From CAYNRG01 sp047973125 (GTDB taxonomy: Bacteria > Bacillota_I > Bacilli_A > Erysipelotrichales > Erysipelotrichaceae): a stretch of DNA of 64,000 nucleotides. The stretch is taken from the NCBI GenBank assembly GCA_047973125.1, contig JBKEBK010000022.1, positions 62,001 to 126,000 on the forward strand. The letters are read 5' to 3'. The notes beneath the pieces were generated by a model. The model saw only the letters and a program-made list of their open reading frames with translations, was not told where the DNA came from and searched no databases. A program made the translations under genes and the position numbers. This document shows, piece by piece, positions 9,600-17,266 of the stretch (positions are counted from its first letter, which is position 1; each line of letters starts with the position of its first letter).

Positions 9600-10135
9600 T
9601 ATTTAACCTGCTTTCTTTTAAATACTACCATCATATTTTTTATACCCATATAAAGTGCTGCAAATGAAAGGATAAAGCAAGCAATTACTACTGGGATATT
9701 ACTGTATAATTCTTTTGATAGATATAAGTTTAATATTATTAAAATGCTCAAAAGAAAATATAATATGGCTCTTAAAATTATTGCTCCTTTTGACATTTCT
9801 TGTAACTCTTCAATTGATTTTTTAGCATTTTTAAAATTAAAATTAGCAATTTGAGTCATATTTCTAAGAGAATTTTGATATTTATATTCTAGGAAGGCCA
9901 CAGCAACTGCACTTACTCCTAGTGAAATATATATATTTATATTAAATAAAATATTTATAAATATAAACACTATTAAACCAATAACATATCTATTTTGAAA
10001 GTTTTGAAAGGTCCTTTCAAAAGCTTTTGGAATAATATATCCAATTCTATTTCTTTTATTGTAATATATTGCTCGATCATGTTTATCATAGTAAATGTTT
10101 CTGCCACTTAGTACAAATGATTTGTCTTTTTTCAT
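9599..10135 (-). CDS. small polytopic membrane protein of unknown function
   Basis: 178 residues with two pairs of hydrophobic segments (about 42-80 and 115-165) separated by a charged, helical cytoplasmic loop. The reading frame extends to an ATG at 10153, but that codon has no ribosome-binding site. The ATG at 10135 has AGAGG about eight bases upstream and is preferred. Not recognised. It is first gene of a two-gene unit with its membrane-anchored neighbour. Confidence 0.6.
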   Translation of the reverse strand: MKKDKSFVLSGRNIYYDKHDRAIYYNKRNRIGYIIPKAFERTFQNFQNRYVIGLIVFIFINILFNINIYISLGVSAVAVAFLEYKYQNSLRNMTQIANFNFKNAKKSIEELQEMSKGAIILRAILYFLLSILIILNLYLSKELYSNIPVVIACFILSFAALYMGIKNMMVVFKRKQVK

Positions 10136-10199
10136 CTTTTTTACCTCTTTCATATTATAATTGATAACATTATTATTTTCTATAAATTATTAATAAAAT

Positions 10200-11369
10200 T
10201 TATTTATAGATACTCTTAGCATAATCTGTAGGAGTGATATTGAAGTGTTGCTTAAACTTCCTTGAGAAATAGTGAATGGAAGAGAAACCTAATAAATTTG
10301 AGATTTCTGATATGCTATATTTTGACTCTTTAATCATAACCTGTGATTTTCTAAGTTTCAAATCACTGATATATTGTTTTGGTGCTACTTCAAGATTACT
10401 TTTAAAAAGTTGTTGAAGACTTGAGCGACTTAGTGCAAAATGATGACAAAGTTCCTCGATGGTAATTTTTTTATAAATGTTATCTGTTATGTATATAATA
10501 ACTTCATTTAATAATTCACTTTGAAATTTTTGTTGCATCGGAGTAAGTATCACTGATTTTTCTTCTATTAAATCACTATATAGTAATCTAACAACAATTT
10601 CTTTAAGATAACATATCATTAAATCATTGCTGAAGGGTTTTTTATTGTCTGAAATTCTTACAAAATTATTAATAGCGCTAGTAATACTTTGATTTCCAGA
10701 GAAAACTTTATTCTTTAAAATGTTAATATCATTACAATCCATATCAAATATAATTGTTAAGTATGAACTTGAACTATTTGTTGTTGATTGGGTGTGATAC
10801 TGCCCTGGAGCATAGAAGATCATCTGATAATTTTCAAGTGTATAATCCCTATTATCAATTGTTGTCTTTAGCTGACCATTATCAACAACAGTTAGTTCCC
10901 AGTGACTATGAACTTCACCAGTGAATTTATAGTTTGGATTTCTTACAGAGTAGTAGCTAGCAAGAATTTCTTTGATACTAACACTAGGAACAATCGGATT
11001 AAAGTTGAATTGGTTATTTAATTTGGTGTGATGGTTTTTAAAATTAAACTTTGGATAGTACTCGATTTTGGCATTTTTTGTAATACTAATAAAATTAAAA
11101 TATATCCCAGCATTAATTTTAGTGACTCGATGAACTACAAAAGTATCGGGTTTTGAGATGTTAATATCATCAGTTATAACAAGCAGGACTTCTCCATCAT
11201 GAACTTTGATGTATAAATCTTGATCTAAGCAAACCATATCTTTGATCGATTTACATGAGATTTTTTTTATTTCTCTGCTTTTTATTTTACTGCGTTTTTT
11301 GGGCATAAATGATGATTGAAATACCTCGCCATATTTTTGAAACAGATGATTTGTTGTCTTGTTATACAT
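10200..11369 (-). CDS. AraC-family transcriptional regulator with cupin sensor
   Basis: 389 residues. A cupin-like ligand-binding domain lies around residues 150-210 (EVHSHWEL, then a Gly/Pro-rich YAPGQYHTQ). The AraC double helix-turn-helix is at about 288-389, with the second HTH ending in FSSIHYFSRKFKQHFNITP. About 150 residues precede the cupin domain, longer than usual. It is divergent from the PTS operon across a 212-base gap, which suggests it senses the sugar and controls that operon. That link is an inference from position. Confidence 0.85.
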   Translation of the reverse strand: MYNKTTNHLFQKYGEVFQSSFMPKKRSKIKSREIKKISCKSIKDMVCLDQDLYIKVHDGEVLLVITDDINISKPDTFVVHRVTKINAGIYFNFISITKNAKIEYYPKFNFKNHHTKLNNQFNFNPIVPSVSIKEILASYYSVRNPNYKFTGEVHSHWELTVVDNGQLKTTIDNRDYTLENYQMIFYAPGQYHTQSTTNSSSSYLTIIFDMDCNDINILKNKVFSGNQSITSAINNFVRISDNKKPFSNDLMICYLKEIVVRLLYSDLIEEKSVILTPMQQKFQSELLNEVIIYITDNIYKKITIEELCHHFALSRSSLQQLFKSNLEVAPKQYISDLKLRKSQVMIKESKYSISEISNLLGFSSIHYFSRKFKQHFNITPTDYAKSIYK

Positions 11370-11397
11370 AGTTTCTTCCTTTTTTTCTTATCCAATA

Positions 11398-11530
11398 TTA
11401 TTTTAACATAACAAGACTTATCTTAAAATAATTTATCTAAAATTTAATTATTTTTATTATTAATAATAAAAAAGATAAATCATAAAATAAAAAATATAAA
11501 TACTAAAAACAAAAAATTATGTTAAAATAA
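11398..11530. repeat. widely spaced inverted repeat in the AraC/PTS divergent promoter region
   Basis: TTATTTTAACATAA at 11398-11411 and its exact reverse complement at 11517-11530, 14 bases each, 105 bases apart. Each arm, read toward its adjacent gene, contains TAAAAT, a plausible -10 element. The arms may be duplicated promoter/operator units for the two divergent genes. Confidence 0.5.
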
Positions 11531-11581
11531 AAATGTAAAAGGCGTTTAAAATTTTACGTGTTTAAGGAAGGGAGAGAACTT

Positions 11582-12058
11582 ATGCCGAATATTGTATTGA
11601 CAAGAATTGACAATCGTTTAATTCATGGGCAAGTTGCTACACAATGGTGTGGGGTAGTTGGTGCTAATCTATTGTTAGTTGCTAATGATGCTGTTTCTAC
11701 TGATGAATTTAGACAGGGTTTAATGGATATGGCTGCACCAGCATATGCACAAACCAGATACTTCAGTATCCAGAAAACGATTGACATTATCGGAAAAGCA
11801 AGTGATGCACAAAAAATTGCGCTCATTTGTGAAACGCCACAAGATGTTTTAAGACTTGTAGAAGGCGGGGTGCCAATTAAGCATGTTAATATTGGTAATA
11901 TGCATATGGCAGATGGAAAACGTCAAGTTGCTACTTCAGTAGCGGTTGATGATGCAGATGTTGATGCTTTTAAAAAGCTGCAGGATTTAGGTGTTGAACT
12001 TGAAATCAAGCGAGTACCTGATACTGCAAAAGAAGATATCAACAAATTATTTAAATAA
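11582..12058 (+). CDS. PTS mannose/fructose/sorbose-family EIIB
   Basis: A phosphocarrier of the mannose-class PTS. The motif RIDNRLIHGQV near residues 7-17 holds the phosphorylated histidine (His14). The length of 158 residues is typical. The reading frame opens earlier (11558), but the ATG at 11582 follows GGAAGGGAGAG and starts the domain properly. First gene of an IIB-IIC-IID operon. The sequence most resembles N-acetylgalactosamine-type (Aga) systems, but the substrate is not certain. No EIIA gene or domain is present nearby, so the phosphate must come from an EIIA encoded elsewhere. Confidence 0.9.
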   Translation: MPNIVLTRIDNRLIHGQVATQWCGVVGANLLLVANDAVSTDEFRQGLMDMAAPAYAQTRYFSIQKTIDIIGKASDAQKIALICETPQDVLRLVEGGVPIKHVNIGNMHMADGKRQVATSVAVDDADVDAFKKLQDLGVELEIKRVPDTAKEDINKLFK

Positions 12059-12088
12059 GGATTTTTAAAAAAAGAGGAGAAAAAAATA

Positions 12089-12889
12089 ATGGAAATTATT
12101 CAAATTGTTTTATTGGCAGTTGCAACATTTATCTTTGCGATTGACCAATTCTCACTAACTGAATTACTATATCGTCCAATTATTGCATGTCCTATTATCG
12201 GATTAATCCTAGGTGATGTAAATACAGGGTTAGTTGTTGGTGGTACATACGAATTGATGATGATTGGTAATATGCCAGTTGGGGGAGCACAGCCACCAAA
12301 TGCAGTATTAGGAGCTATTGTTGCAATGGTTTTTGCTGTTAAAGCTGATATGGGTATTGATGCAGCACTTGGTACTGCAGTAATATTCTCAGTGTTTGGA
12401 CAATATGCTTTTACTATTACATTTAGCAGTATGTCTGGTATTATGGCTAAATCTGACAAGGATGCTGCTGAGGCAAGTCCTTCAGGAATTACAAAAGTAA
12501 ATGTACTTGCAATGTGTATCCTTGGTACTTTATTTGCAGCTATGTCTGTTGTTGCTTATGTTGGTGGAGTTGCTATGGCAGAACCACTTCAAAAATTTGC
12601 TGCTGATTTCTCATGGGTAATGGCAGGACTTGGTGTTGCCGGTGGAATGATGCGTTATGTAGGGTTTGCTATCCTATTAAAAATCATGTTATCAAATGAT
12701 CTTTGGGGTATCTACTTTGCAGGATTTGTTGCAGCTGCAGTATTTGGAAATATTGATGCAACAAAGGGTGCAACATTAATTCTAGTTGCGTTTATTGGAA
12801 TAGCAATTGCACTTTATGACTATAGTATCAATATTAAAATTAAAGAGTTTTCTGGAAATGTAAAAGGAGGAAGCAGTGATGGCATCTAA
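12089..12889 (+). CDS. PTS mannose/fructose/sorbose-family EIIC
   Basis: A membrane component forming the sugar channel. It has 266 residues and about eight hydrophobic segments, with the family motif GGTYELMMIGNMPVGGAQPPN near residues 50-70. GAGGAG precedes the ATG. It ends 11 bases inside the IID gene, so the two are translationally coupled. It works with the adjacent IIB and IID subunits. An Aga-like specificity (amino sugar) is likely but not proven. Confidence 0.9.
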   Translation: MEIIQIVLLAVATFIFAIDQFSLTELLYRPIIACPIIGLILGDVNTGLVVGGTYELMMIGNMPVGGAQPPNAVLGAIVAMVFAVKADMGIDAALGTAVIFSVFGQYAFTITFSSMSGIMAKSDKDAAEASPSGITKVNVLAMCILGTLFAAMSVVAYVGGVAMAEPLQKFAADFSWVMAGLGVAGGMMRYVGFAILLKIMLSNDLWGIYFAGFVAAAVFGNIDATKGATLILVAFIGIAIALYDYSINIKIKEFSGNVKGGSSDGI

Positions 12890-13802
12890 TATTACAACAT
12901 ATAAAGATAAAGCGCCTGCTAAAAAGCTTGATAAAAAAACCATCAATAAAATGGTTTGGCGTTCATTAAATCTACAAGCTTCATTCAACTATGAAAGAAT
13001 GCAAGCTGCTGGATGGCTTTGGGGAATTCTTCCAGGACTTGAAAAAATCCATACAAATAAAGAAGACTTAAGTGCTTCAATGGAACATAACCTTGAGTTC
13101 TTTAATACTCACCCATTCCTAGTAACATTTGTTATGGGGATCGTTCTTTCATTAGAACAACAAAAAGCTGATATTAATACAATCCGTTCAGTACGTGTTG
13201 CAGCTATGGGACCTCTTGGAGGTATCGGTGATGCAATATTCTGGTTCTCATTGATTCCAATTACAGCAGGTATTACAGCTGGTATGGCAATCGATAAAAA
13301 CCTTGCAGGACCAATTATATTCTTTATCATTACTTTCGGTGTTCAAATGTTCTTGCGTTTCTGGTTGCTTAACTGGTCTTATTCTCTTGGAGAAAAAGCT
13401 GTTGTTACTTTAACTAAAAATGCTAAAGAATTTACAAGAGCAGCTTCAATGCTTGGTGTATTTGTTGTTGGAGCTCTTACATGTAACTATGGTGCGACAT
13501 CACTTGGTATGATTATTGATAATGGTGATAAACCAATCAATATTCAAGCGTTACTTGATGGTATTTTACCAGCACTAGTACCTTTACTACTTACATTAAT
13601 GTGCTTCTTCCTTATTAAGAAGAAAAGCTGGAAACCAACAAAAATTATTGGTTTACTACTTGTAATTGGTATCTTAGGATCTGCAATTGGAATTTGGGAT
13701 GGCTCAGCTGGACCAATTCTTGATAAAGATGGTGATGGTATTTATGAAAGTGAAATGGAACAAGGATACGAAACATTAATTGATGTTCCTTGGCACAAGT
13801 AA
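12879..13802 (+). CDS. PTS mannose/fructose/sorbose-family EIID
   Basis: 307 residues. It has the EIID signature around WRSLNLQASFNYERMQAAGW (residues 23-42) and GPLGGIGDAIFW, with a hydrophobic C-terminal half. The ATG at 12879 is favoured over a GTG one codon earlier because AAAGGAGG lies at 12863-12870. It overlaps EIIC by 11 bases and ends the operon, with a terminator after it. No sugar-metabolic gene follows, so the fate of the imported sugar phosphate is not visible here. Confidence 0.9.
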   Translation: MASNITTYKDKAPAKKLDKKTINKMVWRSLNLQASFNYERMQAAGWLWGILPGLEKIHTNKEDLSASMEHNLEFFNTHPFLVTFVMGIVLSLEQQKADINTIRSVRVAAMGPLGGIGDAIFWFSLIPITAGITAGMAIDKNLAGPIIFFIITFGVQMFLRFWLLNWSYSLGEKAVVTLTKNAKEFTRAASMLGVFVVGALTCNYGATSLGMIIDNGDKPINIQALLDGILPALVPLLLTLMCFFLIKKKSWKPTKIIGLLLVIGILGSAIGIWDGSAGPILDKDGDGIYESEMEQGYETLIDVPWHK

Positions 13803-13830
13803 AAAGAGTTTAATCTCAACCTTTCTAATA

Positions 13831-13862
13831 AAAGGATGTAGCATATGCTATATCCTTTTTTT
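13831..13862 (+). terminator. terminator after the PTS operon
   Basis: AAAGGAT...TAGC paired with GCTATATCCTTT around an ATAT loop, followed by eight or more T residues. Confidence 0.85.
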
Positions 13863-13866
13863 TACT

Positions 13867-13893
13867 TAAAAAGGTGTTAGTAAATAACACCTT
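13867..13893 (-). terminator. terminator after the SPFH gene
   Basis: AAGGTGTTA (13871-13879) and TAACACCTT (13885-13893), nine perfect pairs. On the minus strand it is followed by a T-rich tract, so it ends the leftward operon. Confidence 0.8.
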
Positions 13894-13907
13894 AATATAA
13901 TTAAATT

Positions 13908-14801
13908 TTATTTTTTACTTACTGGTTTTAAAGATTCAGTTATACCTGCTAAAGTACCGGCAATATCTTGGATTTCTGATGGGATAATAATTTTTGTTGC
14001 CTGTCCATCAGCAACCTTTTCTAAGGCTTCAAATCCTCTCATCGATAAGAATTCTTTATTTGGCTTAGACTCATTTATAAGTTTGATACCTTTTGCTTGA
14101 GCTTCATAAATTCTTTCCATTGCTTTTGCTTCACCTTCAGCTTCAGCAATTAATGATTCTCTTTTTGCTTCTGCCCTTAATACCATTGACTCTTTTTCTC
14201 CTTCAGCTGTAAGAATTGATGATCTTTTTAAACCTTCAGCTTGTAAGATTTTTTCTCTTCTTTCTCTTTCAGCACGCATTTGTTTTTCCATTGCTTCTTG
14301 AATATCACGTGGTGGAATGATGTTTTTAACTTCAACTCTTCCAACCTTTATTCCCCATGGATCAGTAGCTTCATCTAAGATTGCACGCATTTTTGTATTA
14401 ATGATATCTCTTGATGTTAGAGTTTCATCTAATTCAAGATCACCAATAATATTCCTCAATGTTGTAGCGGTTAGATTTTCAATGGCACTTAGTGGGTTTT
14501 GAACACCATAAGTGTACAACTTAGGATCGGTAATTTGAAAGTAAATTACCGTATCAATTTGCATTGTTACGTTATCTTTTGTGATTACAGGTTGTGGATC
14601 AAAGTCCTGTACTATTTCTTTTAAAGATACTATTTTACTCACTCTATCAGCAAATGGTATTAAAATATGAACACCATTGCGTAAAGTTTTGTTGTAAGAT
14701 CCAAGTCTTTCTATAACATATGCCTTTGCTTGTGGAACAACTTTTACAGCTTGTGATAATAGAGCTGCTACAAGTACTAAAAATACTATAAAAAATATCA
14801 T
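13908..14801 (-). CDS. SPFH/Band 7 membrane protein (QmcA/stomatin-like)
   Basis: An N-terminal membrane segment (residues 1-18), then the SPFH/PHB domain (VPQAKAYVIERLGSYNKTLRNG), and an Ala/Glu/Arg-rich coiled coil (about 175-245) that drives oligomerisation. Members organise membrane microdomains and assist membrane proteases. The adjacent NfeD gene is the classic partner. Length (297) is normal. It is the third gene of a leftward operon, 12 bases after NfeD. Confidence 0.92.
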   Translation of the reverse strand: MIFFIVFLVLVAALLSQAVKVVPQAKAYVIERLGSYNKTLRNGVHILIPFADRVSKIVSLKEIVQDFDPQPVITKDNVTMQIDTVIYFQITDPKLYTYGVQNPLSAIENLTATTLRNIIGDLELDETLTSRDIINTKMRAILDEATDPWGIKVGRVEVKNIIPPRDIQEAMEKQMRAERERREKILQAEGLKRSSILTAEGEKESMVLRAEAKRESLIAEAEGEAKAMERIYEAQAKGIKLINESKPNKEFLSMRGFEALEKVADGQATKIIIPSEIQDIAGTLAGITESLKPVSKK

Positions 14802-14813
14802 ATAATGTCCTCC

Positions 14814-15233
14814 TTATATTTTTTTGACAATTACTTTAGAACCTTCAATGGCACATACTTCTACTAATGAATCTTTTTCAATATCACCATGAATTGAAGC
14901 AGCATTCCAAATTACTCCAGATATATTAACAGTTCCAAGTTGGCCCTCACAAATTGGTGTTAGTAGTCTTGTATGCTGAGATATAACTCTATCAGCATTT
15001 GTTGGAATGAAATTTAAATTTGTATATTTTCTTAAAATTGGTCTAAATATTAAAATACATGAAATAGAAGTAAATAAGAAAATAATGATTTGCCACATTG
15101 TATTAAAGCCAATATAATTTGCTAGTAGGGAAATTGCAGCTCCCACAGCAAACCATAATGACACTAATGTTGTTTGAGTTGCAAATTCAAGAATAACTGC
15201 AGCAACTAAAACAAATATCCAAAAATAAAACAT
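14814..15233 (-). CDS. NfeD-family membrane protein
   Basis: 139 residues with two or three N-terminal membrane segments and a C-terminal OB-like NfeD domain (about 85-139). The latter has GQLGTVNISGVIWNA and a final Val/Lys strand. This is the short NfeD type without a protease domain. NfeD proteins pair with SPFH scaffolds, here the next gene. It starts two bases after the gene of unknown function that heads the operon. Confidence 0.88.
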   Translation of the reverse strand: MFYFWIFVLVAAVILEFATQTTLVSLWFAVGAAISLLANYIGFNTMWQIIIFLFTSISCILIFRPILRKYTNLNFIPTNADRVISQHTRLLTPICEGQLGTVNISGVIWNAASIHGDIEKDSLVEVCAIEGSKVIVKKI

Positions 15234-15235
15234 AA

Positions 15236-15613
15236 TTATCCCCCTCCTTTTATTATTTTATCTTTTAAATAGAAAACTAAATAATTCTCTTTATGATCAA
15301 ACTTCGCATGGAATTTCATGCCTTCCTCAGGATTTTTAACAAGATTATTTATACTATTAGCGATTTCTTTGTTTGTTACTCTTGCATAACCGCTTCCTAC
15401 AGTAATTTTATGCAATTGAAGCTTATCTACTAAACCTAAATCTACTTCTCTTTTAGTCACCGGCCTAATTGCAACTCTAAGGTTTTCCTGATCAATCCCA
15501 ACACAACAATATCTACTATTTAAGAAGAAGTTTGCTGCGGTAGAATTTAATGATACGTTGTTGGAATACATAGTCACTTGAGGAGATTTTGTTGTACTAA
15601 TCCATTCAAACAT
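15236..15613 (-). CDS. conserved-looking soluble protein heading the SPFH/NfeD operon
   Basis: 125 residues, no membrane segment or signal peptide. It has a beta-rich N-terminal half with an unusual adjacent cysteine pair (RYCCVGID near residue 34) and a basic middle (IRPVTKREVDLG). Not recognised. It ends two bases before NfeD and so is probably co-translated with it, which suggests a role in the same membrane complex. AAAGGTGG precedes the ATG on the minus strand. Confidence 0.65.
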   Translation of the reverse strand: MFEWISTTKSPQVTMYSNNVSLNSTAANFFLNSRYCCVGIDQENLRVAIRPVTKREVDLGLVDKLQLHKITVGSGYARVTNKEIANSINNLVKNPEEGMKFHAKFDHKENYLVFYLKDKIIKGGG

Positions 15614-15727
15614 CCTTACACCACCTTTCTTATATTTATTGTATCATAATCATCATATTCTTACAAATCATATTAATCTAATTTTTTCGTATTTTAATCA
15701 TTTTTTTATAATATTATTTCATAAAGT

Positions 15728-15756
15728 TATACATTATAACTTTTATGATATATAAT
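15728..15756 (+). promoter_or_regulatory. promoter of the DUF308-like gene
   Basis: TATACA (15728-15733), 17-base spacer, TATAAT (15751-15756). The -10 is perfect and the -35 is moderate. Confidence 0.55.
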
Positions 15757-15782
15757 ATTTTTAGAAATAGAAGGTGAAATTT

Positions 15783-17096
15783 ATGAGAATTAAAAGAGAA
15801 GAAATATCAGCAATTTCAATTGCAGCAAGTGGGATATTATATATCATTGCTGGAATATTAATGATTATGTGGAGAAACTTTACTCCTTATGCTTTTAAAT
15901 TTATTATTTTTTCATATATGTGTATTATGAGTGTTTTAGAATTATTATCTTGTTTAAATAAATTTAAACTTAGAAAGTTGTTATCAGCTCTTGTACCAAT
16001 AACCTTTGGTGCTATTTTTGCATTTAAGACAAGTTTGATTTCCTCTCTTTTTGCTTTTTCATTGGGGATATACATTATTGTAATGGCTATAATTAGATTA
16101 ATTGATTTTATCATTTTAAATAATAATAAGATTCCAGGAAGATTTTTCACCCTTTTTAATTCTATTATTATGTTTATGTTTTCGCTTCCTTTAATAAACA
16201 GTCCTAAAGAATATAACTCTAGAGCAATTTTAATTGCTGGAATATTTTGTATATTTTATGGTTTAACAAATCTTGGTGATTTTTTAGTTGAAATAGCACC
16301 AATGAAAAGTAGTGATAACTATAAAAGAAAGTTTAGGATTAATCTTCCAATTATTTTTACTGCGCTACTTCCAAGACAAACAATCGGTCATATTAATAAG
16401 ATGTTAGATGTAGTTGAAGATGATTTAGAGGAAGATAGCTTTAAAGAAGATACAACGGCAGATCTTGAAATTTTTGTTCATGTAACTGAATCTGGTTTTG
16501 GAACTATGGGACATGCTGATTTTTACTTTGAGGGAAAGGTTTATTGTTATGGAAACTATGATTTTCAGTCCTATAAACTTTTTGACTCAGTTGGAGATGG
16601 AGTTTTATTTACTGTCAATGATTATGATAAATATATAAAATTTTGTGCTATGGCTACTAGTGATTCTATTTTCTCTTTCGGTTTAAAGTTAACTGATAAT
16701 CAAAAAAATAATGTAAGAGAAAAAATTAATGATATCCTTAAAATTACTTATCCATGGTACTCTTTAGCAGAAAAGGTAGAGCGTAAAGAGTTAAGTGAAG
16801 ATGCTGATGTTAGTGATTATGCAAGTCATTTGTATCTTGAAACAAATGCTAAAATGTATAAGTTTAAAAGTTCTAGCTTTAAAACATATTTTGTTATGAG
16901 TACAAATTGTGTTAAATTGGTTGATACAATTTTAAGAGGAGCAAATATCACAGCAGCAAGACCTAATGGTATATTGACCCCTGGTTCATTCTATGAATTC
17001 TTAGATCGAAGATATCGTTTAAAGAATTCAATAGTAATTTCTAAGAAAACATATCATCATGATGCAAAAATCATTCATGATAAAAAAATATTGTAA
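15783..17096 (+). CDS. DUF308/HdeD-like membrane protein with a C-terminal permuted papain-like domain
   Basis: 437 residues. Residues 8-175 contain about six hydrophobic segments in the DUF308/HdeD pattern. A short acidic linker follows (VEDDLEEDSFKED), then a soluble domain from about 225. That domain has His244 in GTMGHADFYFEGK and Cys376 in MSTNCVKLVD. A His-first, Cys-later order with G-H-A and N-C contexts is what permuted papain-fold (PPPDE/YiiX-like) proteins show. The catalytic reading is inference. The ATG at 15783 follows AAGGTG and is preferred over GTG at 15774. The substrate is unknown, and a cysteine-protease or amidase activity at the inner membrane face is possible. Confidence 0.7.
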   Translation: MRIKREEISAISIAASGILYIIAGILMIMWRNFTPYAFKFIIFSYMCIMSVLELLSCLNKFKLRKLLSALVPITFGAIFAFKTSLISSLFAFSLGIYIIVMAIIRLIDFIILNNNKIPGRFFTLFNSIIMFMFSLPLINSPKEYNSRAILIAGIFCIFYGLTNLGDFLVEIAPMKSSDNYKRKFRINLPIIFTALLPRQTIGHINKMLDVVEDDLEEDSFKEDTTADLEIFVHVTESGFGTMGHADFYFEGKVYCYGNYDFQSYKLFDSVGDGVLFTVNDYDKYIKFCAMATSDSIFSFGLKLTDNQKNNVREKINDILKITYPWYSLAEKVERKELSEDADVSDYASHLYLETNAKMYKFKSSSFKTYFVMSTNCVKLVDTILRGANITAARPNGILTPGSFYEFLDRRYRLKNSIVISKKTYHHDAKIIHDKKIL

Positions 17097-17130
17097 TCTA
17101 TGATATTAATATGTATAATAAAAACAGATA

Positions 17131-17200
17131 CCACATATAAGCTTCTAAATATGGTAGAAGCGTCTCTACAAGGAAACCGTAAATTTCCTAACTATGATGG
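17131..17200 (+). promoter_or_regulatory. purine (guanine/hypoxanthine-type) riboswitch aptamer
   Basis: The full three-way junction can be folded. P1 pairs CCACATA with TATGaTGG (one bulged A). J1/2 ends in TATAA. P2 is GCTTCTA/TAGAAGC with loop AATATGG, and P3 is AGGAAA/TTTCCT with loop CCGTAAA, the two kissing loops of the class. J3/1 reads ACTATG, with C at the ligand-pairing position, which indicates guanine or hypoxanthine rather than adenine. J2/3 is GTCTCTAC where GTTTCTAC is usual. It precedes a purine permease, as expected. Confidence 0.93.
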
Positions 17201-17211
17201 AGAACCTTTTT

Positions 17212-17240
17212 AGTTTTCTCTATCAGAAAACTTTTTTATT
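17212..17240 (+). terminator. riboswitch-controlled terminator
   Basis: AGTTTTCT (17212-17219) and AGAAAACT (17225-17232) form an eight-pair stem followed by T-rich sequence. GAGAA just after the aptamer (about 17201-17205) can pair with TTCTC of the 5' arm, a plausible antiterminator. Purine binding would then favour termination before the permease gene. Confidence 0.85.
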
Positions 17241-17266
17241 TGGTATCAAAAAAAGGGAGGCATAAA

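Noticed and set aside
11535..11560. Possible cre site around AAAGGCGTTTAAA before the PTS operon
   Set aside because: Only about eight or nine of 14 positions match and the symmetry is poor.
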